This document shows positions 11,801-24,970 of a stretch of 64,000 nucleotides of DNA, piece by piece. Position 1 is the stretch's first letter. Each line of letters begins with the position of its first letter. The position numbers and the translations under genes were made by a program. The notes beneath the pieces were generated by a model. That model did not search any database. It was given only the letters and a program-made list of their open reading frames with translations, and was not told the DNA's origin. Source of the stretch: Mya arenaria (lineage: Eukaryota; Mollusca; Bivalvia; Myida; Myidae); assembly GCF_026914265.1 (NCBI RefSeq), contig NC_069126.1, positions 28,415,354 through 28,479,353 of the forward strand. The letters run 5' to 3'.

Positions 11801-14800
11801 GTTGACTTAGATAAAAAAAGAAATCCGACATAGGTGTAACGACGAAACAAGTATACACGTATTTAAAACATAAGTTGATGGTTAAGAGGTTGTCCAACAG
11901 TAATTTACATTTCAGAGCCAAAGGTCCTTTCGATAATTCCCCAATTCCCTGACAATGTTACCATCCCAGAGTTGGATTGTGAACGATGCTTGGTGGGAAC
12001 GGTTGGCGTCTATATGAACGTGGAATGTATTGTGGTTGGAATCAGCCAGAAATACTTGGTAAACAACTTTCTTTTCTCATAATATTTAATCAGTCAGGTC
12101 CAAATATACATACAAATATCCAACTGATTAATTTGCGCAAAACCCCAGACCAAAACGTTCTTCCCGATGAACAGACCGTTTACTCTCATGATATATGAAG
12201 AATATCATCATTTTTTTCAGGCATTTCACTTCAACCACAATAAATGAATATACATATTTTACGCGAATTCTCTACGAACAGTTTGTGTGTTAAATGTTCA
12301 GACCATGTCAGAATCACGAACAGATATTGTAGTGTCATCGTGTTATATCTATACACTGAGTCTTATAACTAGTATTTTTTCTCTGATCCTGGTAATATTG
12401 CTTTATTTCGAAAACGGATCAAGCTAATGGAAACGTAAAGGGGCTAGTCAAAATAGTTTTGAATATGTTTATTAAACGACAATTACCATGCTAAATTCAA
12501 ATTTCTGAAAGCAATAAAGCCTTTCAGTCACTAAGTAAGTGCATACTTCACTGGTCTAATACTGTTCAGGCGGCAAGTAAGCGAATAATTTCTAATTATG
12601 ATTTGCAATCAATTAAAGTGTCAAACATCTGAACATTGCAACAAGCACCAGGAATTTGGCTTCCTCTATGATTGTTAAAAATGAATGGAGATAATTGAGT
12701 ACTGCCACAGACGAGTCCTTTTTCGCACAATAGTTGTTTAAAAGTATGGCACTGACGGAACATTCAGAGAATTTTGGTTTACTTTTTCTAATTTGGTTTT
12801 GTTTAATGCAATATGCAAAAACTATTTAATGCTTGTACGTAAGACGACTATATAAAGTTACATTTGAATTTACTCATACTCATGTGTTAAGGGCATGGAA
12901 TTGAAGCTAACGAAAAATGGAAGTATACTTCCCAATGTGACCGTGGAAGGGTCTCCATGGTATCGAGCATTTTATGGATACATTCCGAGTGGAGAAGATA
13001 CAGATCATACCGTTACTTGCGAGGCTACTAGAGATGGCGTACACCCAAAAACCGTATCAATCAATCTCATCGTTTTGCGTTAGTTTTTTTATAATTAATT
13101 CATATTGTATTACTTATGAAAATAATATGACAATGAAAACAACAGAGAAACAGAAAAAAGTGAAATGTTGCATTTTTAAACTCATATCAAAAGGGCAAGC
13201 AAAGGGATCGGACCAGAATTAACATCAGTTACTTATCTTTTATAATTTATTCGTTATAAAGTGAGGCATTACTATTTTAATGATTCCTATAACTTATAAC
13301 GTTCGATGTTACATTTTAAGATATCAACAGTTTTTAATTACAACTTGTGAAGATCTTCCAGTAAATAAAAAATGGTAATGCTATATTATAAGATGATAAT
13401 ACAGATCAAATGCGAAATTGCCACACCAATACGAACACTATACATGTCATTATATATCATTTGTAGAGAAGCAGGAAAATTCATTTGGCAAAATACATTA
13501 TAAGCTTAAGTTCATGTCTTTACTTACAGGGAAACCATCAGTTCCTGCAATAACATTATCGGAATCAATTAAAGAAGGAAAACATGCACATATTTCTTGC
13601 AAAACCTTCAATGCCAGACCAAAGCCAAGACTGTACTTCATGTACGATTCAACAACTTACAATACAAGCAGCAGCTTTTCAAAAATGAAAGACGATAAAA
13701 CAGTTGATGCTGAAACAATCTTAGAAAAAACTTTCAGCCGTTATGACAATAATAGGAGTGTAATGTGTTGCGTTGAGTTTATGGCGTATTACAACAACAG
13801 ACTGAAAACGTATTGCTCGACTTCTGCCATTGATGTTTTATGTAAGTGTATCAGAGTTAATGTGTTCCTTATGTTAAACAGATTGAAATGATAAAACAAT
13901 ACATAAATACAATAGCTCGAAGCAATGAACAGTTTCTTTATATTTTAAATATTCAAAATACAGTGTGTAATTTACATGTTTTAAGAATGCGAATATAACT
14001 TCATTGTGTAAACTAGAAACCGATCACTTGCACCAAAATTTGTGTAAATTTTAATAACTGAATTGCATGCATAGGTCCCGACATGAATCAATTCATTCGG
14101 TCACTTAAATATCGTATTTCTTTCTTCAACCAGTCCCAACGAAGTTTCTACAGCTTGAAGAATTAAAGAGAACCAACGACTTAGAAGGTAATACAAGACT
14201 CATGTTGCAGTGTACAAGCGACGTATCTAATCCAGTTAGTAAAATAAGATGGAACATTTCGTCAAATGTGAATAAATATGAAACCTCCCATAAAAAGAAA
14301 ACAGATGAAGAATTGTCTGGACATATAAGGACTAAGGTAATACATAATTGAGAACTATTTATTTATATTTTCGTGTAACAAGTAACGTTTTACGATTAAA
14401 GCGTAAATCATTCATTAATTTTCTGGATATGTAAGGACTGGGGCAATTAATAACTGAGGCCGATTGATGTTTTTATGTTTAGAACAAACACGTTACGCCC
14501 GACGCTTACAACGTTATTCTAAATAAAATAATGCAGACACGGCACATTGAGTGTATTTTACGGCGTATAATTTATAAAAGCAAAATATGGACGGTTTAAT
14601 GTTTGAATGACGTTTATTGTATATAGCTCTCTACCTTTTGTGTATTTGATAAAATAAACGGCAAGCAGAGTAAGTAGTTCAGTTTATTTTTGTAAGCGGG
14701 AAAGATTCCCTTGACTGTTTCTAAAATTGCACCGTCAATAAAGTCTTGTTTTGAAGGTCGGGGATGTTTCATGCAGTGTTTTGTGTAAAACATGTGCTGG

Positions 14801-17800
14801 TATGACACCAACAGTCTGACAATTTCAAAAATATATATATGACTCTGCTTTCTATGTTCAGTTAATTGTATTGTTTTTGAAAATGAAATGTGTATTTATC
14901 CATTTGTTCAAAATAACATTAAGTCTCGTTTAACAACCTCAAAGTTGAATTGTTGATGTTCCTTGTCCATTTGCAGATTTTATCTGCCAACCTCTCACGA
15001 CATAACAATGGAGAAACACTATCGTGTTACTTGGAAAATCCTGCGTTTCCAGAGATCAAAGTAATCGAAAACTATAAACTAAACATTACATGTAAGTTAT
15101 TACTTTGCATTATATGATAATCTTTAGTTGATGGTTACTATACATGAATATTTAAAACCAAAATGCAAAACACTCAGCTGCGACAGCTGTGTGGAGTTGA
15201 AAGAGTAAACACAATCCTACACAAAACGCTGTCATCGAATATGAAGTACATACAAATTGTTTACAGTTGCCTGCATGAATTTTACTTTAATTAAACAACA
15301 TTACTAGGCGGCCTTTGAAATTAACTGATTGTTGGAAACATATCATACTTCTCTTCAATCTAAGTTATACCTAAGATAGTATGGAATAAAAGTGAGGTTA
15401 TATTCAGTTACTGAGTATTTACATTTTTAAACATTTATCTTAATACTTATTGTATCATCAGTACCCACATCGGGTGTGTAACCTCCTTCCACGCATACGT
15501 ACCAAATACATTACTTAATCTGTTCATCATGTTTTAATGCCGAATAGTGCCAATTTTGAACTTCTACGTAACCCGTTACACCCTCTTGAATACCAATAAC
15601 TCCAAAAGACAACTAAATGTTGCGTACCAAAAAAGTGATTTCCTCTTAAGCCACATTCCGTTTGCACCATTCGACTGTGAAGAAGAGCAATGTTCAATAT
15701 TGTATACGAAAATAAATTTCCTTTTCCGTTTTTAGACAAACCGTTCATCAGTTTTTCCAATGAAGAATCCGTACTAAGGTCCTTTGATGACAGTGTCAAC
15801 GTGTTATGCAAAGTTGACGCAAATCCATTTGCCAAGATCGAATGGCTGAACACGTCTTTGAGAGAGATCGGTAATAGTTTGATCTGATTTACCACACCAA
15901 AGTATCATTGTTGTCCAGGTGTTTTTGTTTTTATGCACATGCACATATTTTTATATGCAATGGGTACTTGATGTTTATGGTTATTATAACAATGTCAACA
16001 TCTCCAGCACCGGCTTAACAGTTGTTATGGTTTAAAGACTCTCATAGCCATATTTGACGAATACTTGATAATCCAGAATATTGGAAATATAAGGAAAGAT
16101 AATCAGTAGGACAAGAGAGTCAGTCAGAATGCTGGAAAGAACAAAATCAACAGCAACCCATCATAGCATTCATTTAATATCGAAAAGGTTTTTAATGTAA
16201 AATTAACATGTTGATAATTGTTTATAATTATTAACCATTGATGTAAAAAACCGTTACCTGAACAATAACAACAATTTTGCCTTACAAATAAAATGTGTTT
16301 TATAACACAGTGCAAGTTCAAAACACAATGTAACACATGCTAATAATAAAAAAACGGTATAGAGTTATTATGCAGACCTGCTTTACAATAATACAATTTT
16401 CATAATATTTTCCAGGTAGTAAAACAGAAAGTAGTCTTGAATTAAAGATTCGAGTTCCATCAAGTGGCCATTATAATTATTCATGTATGGCAGAAAACAC
16501 AATTGGTTCGGCAGTAAATGCAATTGCTGTTTTCTTGGTCAAAGGTATATATTTGTTTCTATTGAGTGTTGCTTTGTGGTGTATATGTTTGTGTTTGACA
16601 TACACTTAAACAAATTATAAAAGTCCTACTTATATATATGTTTTTACAAACAATGATTAAATAACTTTATTGAATAGAAATATAATTAGTGAATGTTTTC
16701 GTGTTCGATATATAAAACCGCATAAGGTGCAATTTTGTTCACAAATGTACGACTTTTCCCCTTCGCTTTGTTTGTAGATCAGCGACTATCGACACCAAGC
16801 GCTCATACTTGTAACGACGTCTCCACCTCCATGTTGATCGGAATTGTTTGCGGTATTTTGGCCGTTCTGACTGTTGTTATTTTATTTGTCGGGGGCGTCG
16901 TTGTATCAAAAAGACGACAGAATACACCGAGGAGCGAGGAATATGCCGATTTACATTTACAGGATCAACATTTGTAAGAGTATTTGTTTTTATACTGTCG
17001 AAATTTTAACCATTATTGATCTATACATCAACATGATGAGATAAAGTTTGTATGTTTTGGAAATTCGACTTTGTTTTCATTTTAGAAATTCTTTGAACAT
17101 ATTTTGGGCTTTTATCTTCAGAGTGAAACATAAAACAAATAAACTGATTAATGCATACCACTGGAATTCGCTTAAACATAAGTACTTAAATGTGTATTTT
17201 GCAGATATATGCAGCCTTTAGGTAAATGCATGTCGAGTATATAAGAAAGGATAAGAAACACCTGCATGTCGAGTATACTGGAAAGGATGCGAAACACCAC
17301 GTGTAAGGTTACCTGAGAATTGATTTTGCATTACGTTGTACAAGTTTAGAAACATATTTCAGATAGCAAAGAAAAGCAATAAATGGGAATTTTGAAAACG
17401 ACTTTTTAAACTCAACTGCCACTTAAAAAGTACACGAACGTGTTTCCCAGCCTCTCTTTTATTTCTTTATAACCACCTTATTGATTGTATTTATGGTTTT
17501 TACCACGCATATTACGAAAGATGATACAAAATAACGTGGACTTGTCATACAACATTACAACACAAAACAAAATTCAAACTGGAACAGGTGAACACATGTT
17601 AATCCAATAGGTTTGTTTATTACAGAATAATAGTAGTTTAGTCGGGATATCCAGAACCTTAATGTTTTGGAGAGATGCTATTCATGATTATTGAAATTTT
17701 TATAAAGTAACACCAGATACACTCGACTAGAATAGTTATGAATCATTTGTTCAAAGCTTCGATTTTATTTGTTTCACAATAAAACTGTTGTCAAATGGTA

Positions 17801-18486
17801 ACCATATTCTTTACGGAATCGTGATTTAAATTAAAGTTAAAAGAGGTCTAATATCCTGTTGCAATTAGCAGTAATAAATAAGTTCAAATTAAGAATATTT
17901 CAACGCTAGTTCGTATTTTGTAAACCAAAGACTAAATACAAAACATGAAAAATATATATTAAATAACGCAATGCATGCTCAAGATATAATAACAGTCCAC
18001 GCAATTTTGCATCACCCGTCGTTATGTACATGCAGACGAAAGAATGTTTTTACGTCGTACTGTTTTTCTTTTATGTAGCCTATTTTATATCATAAATGAT
18101 GTCATCATGCGGCATTCTTTATGTTGATTTTAAATAACTGTACACTTTTGACTAGTCGTATTATAAAAATAGCGTTGATAATTAAACGCCTTACTGCGAT
18201 AGTCTTTTAGTAGACGCAATAGTGCTAATATTACATGTATTTTCAACAAAATAAATATTATTTAAAAGAGTAAATTACTTGTGGATTGTCAAGTCTATGC
18301 ATATAGTATACTGTCACTAAACAATTATATTTATACCAAGACTTACTTAAACAAAATAACATAATGTGTTGACAATTCAGTGTTTATCTTTTTTAATTGA
18401 CACAACTAGGTGCTGTGCACGTCATCACTGATGGTTCACAGTCACCTGATGGCCAACAAACACAAACTTATGATTGTGTAAAGTGA
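8849..18486 (+). CDS. Five-Ig-domain type I transmembrane receptor with tyrosine-motif tail (gene A)
   Basis: Twelve exons: 8849-8918, 9747-10043, 11916-12058, 12892-13078, 13530-13841, 14134-14336, 14977-15091, 15736-15870, 16416-16544, 16778-16973, 17205-17221, 18410-18486. All have GT-AG borders and phases agree. The total is 1,881 nt, 626 codons plus TGA. Order: signal peptide; V-like Ig1 (one exon) lacking the canonical Cys pair; Ig2 (two exons, VEC and VTC); Ig3 (one exon, ISC and MCC, no core Trp); Ig4 (two exons, Cys-Trp-Cys); Ig5 (two exons, VLC, EW, YSC, I-set-like); TM helix from LIGIVCGILAVLTVVILFVG; KRR stop-transfer; tail with EEYADL, LYMQ and QTYDCV. YADL and YDCV are YxxL/V motifs but miss the strict ITIM -2 residue. 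It probably acts at the cell surface in recognition or adhesion with SH2-linked signalling (inferred). The last exon was chosen because it keeps frame and resembles gene 0's tail. An AATAAA lies at 19321. Confidence 0.82.
10044..11915 (+). other. Intron 2 of gene A
   Basis: A long intron between the V-like exon and the first half of Ig2. Its first kilobase aligns with the flank of the A1 pseudogene copy (5000-6050). The apparent ORF at 11011-11247 has no domain or splice support and I treat it as chance. Confidence 0.55.
17205..17221 (+). other. 17-nt micro-exon of gene A
   Basis: The tract tgtgtattttgcag is followed by 17 bases and gtaaatgc. It completes codons from the TM exon (two bases) and leaves one base for exon 12. 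It encodes YMQPL and so brings a tyrosine into the tail. Without it, exon 10 cannot join exon 12 in frame. Confidence 0.7.
18410..18486 (+). other. Terminal coding exon of gene A tail
   Basis: The acceptor follows a T-rich stretch (ttatcttttttaattgac). The 24 codons after two leading bases end in TYDCVK and TGA. The placement mirrors the gene 0 exon ending EYACVV, so this looks like a shortened, diverged version of the first ITIM exon. The call rests on phase, motif and position, with no transcript. Confidence 0.6.
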
Positions 18487-21400
18487 GCCGATGAAGGACA
18501 GTTCCATGTTGCATGCAGGTAAATTAGCCAACTATGAAACTTGGATTAAATGTCCACCACATTCTGTAACGTGCAGAACCCATATTCTGGACGAGCCGAT
18601 TCTGGGTCAAGGTCACAGATTAAAACCTTGGTTCGAGCCATACGTTTCATGTCTAATCCACACCTCGTATTTTACAGGCACGCCTGCTGACGATCAACGT
18701 CATCGTTAATTGTAAAAAAAGAAAATCGAGTAATATATTTTATGTCCGCTTTACATCTCAGATATCCCTTGAATGGGGTAAAATATAACCCAAATTCATA
18801 CAGCATGCATATCTGTTTAAGAAGAAAGATTTAAGTCGTAGGTTTAATGTCGTCTTTATATCTCCTTATCCTCGTGATGGATTTTAATGAAACTCTGGTC
18901 AAAATTCTATCATCTGGAGACAATATGAAGAAACCCATTCTCAGGTGCGCCGGCTTAAGGTCAAGGTCAAACACCGTTTAGACCTGATATTACAGGCGAA
19001 CCGGCTCAAGGCCAAGGCCGGAGTTTAATGTGAAAGGTTTGAGCCATATGTGTTAGGTCTTTTCTATATATCATAAATCAAATGAAGGATTTTGATAAAA
19101 TTGTGATAAAATGTTCATCTTATCAAGACAGCGTGCAGAAGCCTTATTCCAAACATGCTGCCTCAATATCATGATCAGTGTTCAAGGTCAACATTCGAGC
19201 CATATTGTTCATGTTGACTCTTTCTCTTCTTAACCCATTGAAAGTTTTCTTTACACGTAAACATAACAAACAGGCATGTTAGACATCTTAACAAAGCATT
19301 CCACGTCCGATTTCAGTTGAAATAAAAAAAATATATATGCAAAGTCCAACAATCTTATCTGCAATGCACTTTCGGTCATCTAGTTCAAATAATAGTTATC
19401 CGTCATTTATCTGTACACGACATATTTCCACACATCGTTATCATGCAGATGCCATACTGAATAAACTTTAACTTTTTTCTTGTATTGTTAAGGAAATGGA
19501 CAAACCTTGTTATTAAAGCTGATCAATTTGATTCCGAGCATTTTCAGTCAATGCTGTTGCGAAAGTTACCTTTATTATCATCGTCTTTTATCATACTGCA
19601 AGAAGCGTAATTTTTTTTATTACAAGCCGACGTAGAAAATCAAGTCCAAGCTGAATGTTTTAATTACCTACAGAAACTTCTACTAAACTGCAACCAACAC
19701 TGAAAATAGTACAGCAAAATGACTCAGTACCTTCCTGTCGACTGACAGCTGACTGACAGGGGCGTAACTGGACTTGAATTGACGTGAAGGCCCAGTATGC
19801 TATTGGATCACGCGAATTCACGCTCAACATAAGCCCTGTTTCATTTTGCAGTTTGAAAATATAGATAAAAACATGTTTAAATGCTCTACATGTATTTAAA
19901 TTTACTCACGACCATATGAACGGATTTGTAAAAAATGTTAATACTCCATTTAATTTGTTTCATTACATGTAATCATAACTTGTTCAACTACTGGATTACA
20001 CTATGGGGTAGTTTGTTAAATTACATTAGGTATAAAACACTTCAATTGGTTTCATAAACACCAACTTGGACCTAGTAATTTCAATTATTGTCAGGATTTA
20101 ATAATCTCTGCTTTAGTGATAACATGCACTCATTCAAGTTGTGCTCAATTACATTGATACATTATGTAACTGAATAAAATCACAATTATTGAAATCATAT
20201 TGATACATCTCAGGACCAATTTACTTAAAAATGAATAATTACTTTAACTTATGGGTTAATATGCGATCTGATATGGAGTATACCTGGCAATGGAACCATA
20301 TGGTTTCATGCGCCCCATCGGGTCGCCTAGTACCCTCGTAACGAATATATCACGTCAACAACCTGTTTACATTGACCAATTTATTAATTGAAAAGTTTGC
20401 ATCCTTTCATCGGAATCGTTAAATAGACGCCATTTTGGTACGATATAAAGATTGGTGACCCAATAAGAACACACATTAGGTCACCACGTGACCAGTCCTG
20501 GACAAACGGCGTTGTGTCATTTATGTTTGATGCGTCATATACGTGTTTATGAAAATGAGTCTGGCGTCATTTCTATAAAAATGTATAAAACAATTATATA
20601 TATTAATGCTACTGTGTCGTTAATGTAAATTGTAAATTTGTCCATGTTTAAATTGTTTAGTTATCTTGTTTGTATTTTATATTTGTTCTTCGTATATGCT
20701 TTTCTTTATTTATGGCAGATAACAGGGATACAGTTCATCGAAGGAATTGCTGTACACATTGAAAGCATCCTTTTTGACCTGGAAACGTCTTATAACCTAA
20801 ACCAATTTAACAAATATTGAGAATCGCACAACAATTTACTATTTATGGTCGGAAATTGAACAACATAGCCAGGTTCAATCATTCGTTTTTTTTTGGTCTT
20901 TGTATTGATACTTAAAGACTTTATTATGGTATGGTTTCTTCATTGTTGTGTTTTGTAAAATTGGTGCCATTTAACAAGACTATCGTTAAATGAAAGTTTA
21001 TATAACAGTTGACATTATAATATACATTTTGTATTTCAATCAGTTTTGATGCTGTAGTTTGTCTTTATTTCTCGTGTATGTTTGTATCTTGGTATGGAAA
21101 AAAGCGCTTTACAAAAGACGAACACTTTATAAGTCTTAGTATTGTTCTTGTTCTTAATTGATAAGCAAATAGCCCCTTCCACAGTAGTCTGAATAAAAAT
21201 TTCGTTATTTCAAGTCACATGTCGAATGAAATAATAACTTTGTTCGTCAAAAAAATGCTGAAAGAATGTTTGGTAGTAAACAAACATGACTGTTTTATAT
21301 CAAAATACCATAACTATCATTGAATTAAGGAAATTATGCAGATATTATGATTCACGACGTAATAGTATTCATGTCCACATAAAAAATCCGATGAATAAGT

Positions 21401-22077
21401 GTACACAGCGTCAATGCGCAGTAATAAAGGGTGCGATCAAATAAATGGTGACGAACTACAAACGTTCTGTGTCGGGATCGCGACCAGCTTGAAACACACC
21501 AATAACTTTCGTGGAATATAAAGTGTAGGAATAAGCCGTGTAGTTGATGTCCTTTCCCTATCAACAATTTCGGCGCAAATTCGCCATCCTCGACATAGTT
21601 TAAACGTCACATTTTGCTCTTTGTTTTCTGACAAACCGGCAAGAAACAGCAATAATCTAGCAATGGTGTATATCATTACACAAAAGTCGATGAAGTGTCA
21701 ACACTAAATTTACCAAAAATCGAATTTGAAAACCCCTTACCGAGCACTTAATGGGCATAAATATAAACCTCAATTTTACAATTTTGGTTACAATTGTACG
21801 TCTATTTCGGGCGTTCTATTAATGATTTTCTGCCAGCATTGGATTAGCAAGACAATAATTATCAATTATAAATGATTCTAAAGTGAAATCTGTAAATAAG
21901 ATTTGAGGCATTTATTACCTAAATTTGGAAACTGGTATATTTAATATACATATGCAATTAGACGTCCAGTTCATGGGGATAAAGTCCATGTTGTTTTCAC
22001 AAAACAGTCTCACTATCGTTTTCAAATTATAATTGTATATAAAATAGTGATATTGCTCAACCAACTTTGTTTTTTCG
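18487..22077. other. Gene A 3' region and intergenic DNA
   Basis: No coding exon is supported. TCAAGGTCA or close forms appear near 18606, 18960 and 19180, in what looks like repetitive sequence. AATAAA occurs at 19321 and 19462. The rest is AT-rich with no recognisable element; short ORFs such as 18491-18709 and 20638-20820 have no support. Confidence 0.4.
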
Positions 22078-24137
22078 GAACGATGTACATTACTACATGA
22101 CCAGTAGTATTAATTATAGTTACTATTATATATTTTGTGAATGGATATTGCAATAGGTTATAAGAAAGCCTTTGAATATACCTCTACAACGAGAATCAGG
22201 TAACTGCCTTAACAAATAACATAACTGTTGGCAACAAACACGATTATATGAAAATTGCGAATGTAGATGAAATGATGCCAATCAATAAAGAAACGTATGG
22301 ACCAAGTTTTTTTTTCCAAAAGCGAATGTTCAAAAAACCTTACGTTCGTTGTTAATATATGGTATGCCAAATAGAAGCTATAAAACACAAATGTTGCATC
22401 TACTTTTACAATAACACTATTGTACCACAATAACTCTATTGTACCACAATAACACTATTGTACCACAATAACTCTGTTGTACCACAATAACACTATTGTA
22501 CCGACAATAACTCTATTGTACCACAATAACACTATTGTACCACAATAACTCTATTGTACCACAATAACACTATTGTACCACAATAACAGTATTGTACCAC
22601 AATAACACTATTGTACCACAATAACTCTATTGTACCACAATAACACTATTGTACCACAATAACACAATTGTACCACAATACCTCTATTGTGCCACAATAA
22701 CACTATTTTACCACAATAACACTATTGTACCACAATAACACTAATGTACCACAATAACTCTATTGTACCACAATAACTCTATTGTACCACAATAACACTT
22801 TTGTACCACAATAACTCTATTGTACCACAATAACACTATTGTACCACAATAACATTGTTGTACCACAATAACACTGTTGTACCACAATAACACTTTTGTA
22901 CCACAATAACTCTATTGTACCACAAAAACACTATTGTATCACAATAACACTATTGTACCACAATAACACTATTGTACCACAATAACACTATTGTACCACA
23001 ATAACACTATTGTAGATAAAGTAAAAGAGCAACGATTGAATATTACAACATCTGGTGGCCTCATTTTAGCATTGTGTCTGTCACTCTGTTCATATATTGT
23101 TCTATTTTCATCATGTATAAACTGTATAGATGATTTTCGCAGCAAAAGGGTACTATAAAATTAGCAGAAATTTTAAACGGAATCCGCGCACGTGGAACTC
23201 CAAATGCGGACTTATAGAACGGTCAACATCAATTTTCAAACAAGGACACGTTCATGTTTGAAGATGAAAGTCATGTTACCCTGGTAAACACTTTTTTATG
23301 CCAATGGAATTATGTCATGACGGAAGCGATGGTGATTAGAATAATTCTTTGAGTTGTTTTTTTCGAGCGATGTGCACGATTGTATTTTCTAAGTTTCATC
23401 ATAATTGAATTTCAAATTTTACTGGATTCCCTTTTTATATGATTTTGTCATTGACTCCGCCGATAGTCGGATACTTCTTGGGTTTCGCTCCATGATAACA
23501 GGTTATAAAAGTGCAAAGATAACATCTTGCCGTATATCGGTGGTCCTTATGTTGCTCTATCCTGCAATTTGCTTATTACTGAACTACTTTTTGTGATGCA
23601 TGCATTACCGATGAACCTTTTATCTAAAGTTCTATTTGTGAACAAAACATCAAGGTCAGAGTTTGAGTTATCTCCAAATTTACTTAGAGTAAGAAAAATC
23701 GGACTATTTGGTTCTAAACATTTGTCTGTGGCAATCGGGTATCACAGTTTTTCATGCTTTTTAATATCAATCTTGGAATCAGGCCATCGCGATTTAATTA
23801 CTACGTTGGCAAAAAATTAAAAGGTAAGTTGGATATTTTTTTCCGTGTTTACCATTTTATTTGGCTCTGTGCAAAAAAGAGCTTCTTCTTTCGCTGCTTA
23901 TATATGGCTTTCCGATTATTTCATTTGAAATATTTATCGTCAACGCAAACTGTATATCTTTTCGAATAAGCCATTTTTCGGACTTCTAATTGGACAGACG
24001 TTCTCGTGCTCGCAGTTTTATATTTTCTGTTCATGTCTGGAAATATTTTCCTAGACCCAACATTATTCATATCGCGTGTTCTTTTATTAACTTTTACTGG
24101 GTTAGTTGTCTATCCCTAATTATCATATGGGTACATG
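22078..24137 (+). pseudogene. Decayed copy of the 821-aa multipass membrane protein gene, split by a minisatellite
   Basis: Nucleotide similarity to the gene at 45403-42938 starts at the start-codon context (cggaacgatgtac). It jumps across a large deletion of the N-terminal ectodomain to the PLNIPLQRKSGNC region near 22165. It continues to the YYNNTFVP-equivalent at 22400, is interrupted by a 19-bp tandem array, and resumes at about 23015 through the TM helices to the VVYP-SYGYM region at 24137. Only fragments stay open: 23405-23596 reads the FLYDFVIDSADS-like segment and 23527-23820 the PMNLLS-like segment. Stops and frameshifts separate these, for example TAA after VVYP. It is on the opposite strand from the intact gene. 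No function is expected. Confidence 0.85.
22407..23014 (+). repeat. 19-bp minisatellite inside the pseudogene
   Basis: About 32 copies of a 19-bp unit, aataacactattgtaccac, alternating with an aataactct variant. The first copy coincides with the pseudogene's version of the coding segment for YNNTFVP (functional gene: tacaataatacttttgttcc), so the array appears to have grown from coding sequence. Confidence 0.92.
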
Positions 24138-24396
24138 CTCGCTAGCCACCTACAAAGCTTATGAATTTAATAAACATATTCCTATCTGCGACACACTGTT
24201 TCCTTTAACGAAGTTCTGAACAATCGGGCAACAGGCACAAAACAACAAAGGCATACTTTACATGCAACAACAAATCATTTTCGATGAATGTTTGGATTAC
24301 CGCTCTGGAATGGTCAGCAAAGCAAAGGTTTGCAAGGGGTATAAACTTGTATTTGAGTATCCAACTCACTCTTTTGAGTCTATGCTGCATGAACTT

Positions 24397-24556
24397 CAGT
24401 CAAACCCCGTTGGCTCGAACTTGCTTGGCTCGAATTGCACTTCGGCTCAAACTAGATGTAAACAACTGATTTCTTTAGAACTGCTTGTCTCGAATTTTTA
24501 AAGTCTTGAGCTATTTTTGCCGGTCCATGGGAGTTCGAGCCAACGAGGTTTGACTG
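24397..24556. mobile_element. 160-bp MITE-like element with terminal inverted repeats
   Basis: The left end begins cagtcaaaccccgttggctc and the right end is its inverted complement with one mismatch over about 24 bp. The interior repeats ggctcgaa several times, with no coding capacity. CAGT-type ends resemble pogo/Tigger-like DNA transposons, which is a suggestion only; a clear TA target duplication is not visible. Confidence 0.65.
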
Positions 24557-24829
24557 TTCTGAATCGATTTTGCTATTTGCTCTTTCATATAGCTGCCTAG
24601 AAATTTAAATGAGCAAATAGCGAAGATGTCTTCCTTTTAAAATACAATTAATGTTTAGCAAAAGGATAATTACATCATCCTCTCACTTTTATAAAACACG
24701 TTCATGTGAACTTATTCTTAATAAACATGTGTGTTAGAAATGTAGGAAATCTAATTGTAATGAGGACTTTAAATGATCCTTAAGGTTTTTCATAGACCAT
24801 AAATAGAAACATACATTTTTTTTAACTTC

Positions 24830-24970
24830 GTAAGTTGAGGTCACAACTTAGTAACTTTAGGTCACAACTTTGTACCTTGAGGCCACAACGTAGTAACTTG
24901 AGTTACTACGTTGTGGCCTCAACTTACTAAGTTGTGGCCTCAAGTTACTTAGTTGTGGCCACAATCCAAG
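24830..24970. repeat. Tandem 20-24 bp repeat with a 22-bp-arm perfect palindrome
   Basis: Several copies of a motif like gaggccacaacttagtaact flank an inversion point. Arms 24877-24898 and 24901-24922 are perfect inverted complements around a 2-nt centre, and weaker pairing continues outward. It could extrude a cruciform. Confidence 0.85.

Noticed and set aside
16735..16977. Reading gene A's TM exon straight into the TAA at 16975-16977 as the protein end
   Set aside because: A strong donor (gtaaga) sits at 16974, gene B has a donor at the same place, and the micro-exon and tail exon join in perfect phase. It remains possible as an isoform.
18600..19200. TCAAGGTCA motifs as nuclear receptor sites controlling gene A
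   Set aside because: Three scattered matches in apparently repetitive 3' sequence, with no promoter nearby; too weak to call regulatory.
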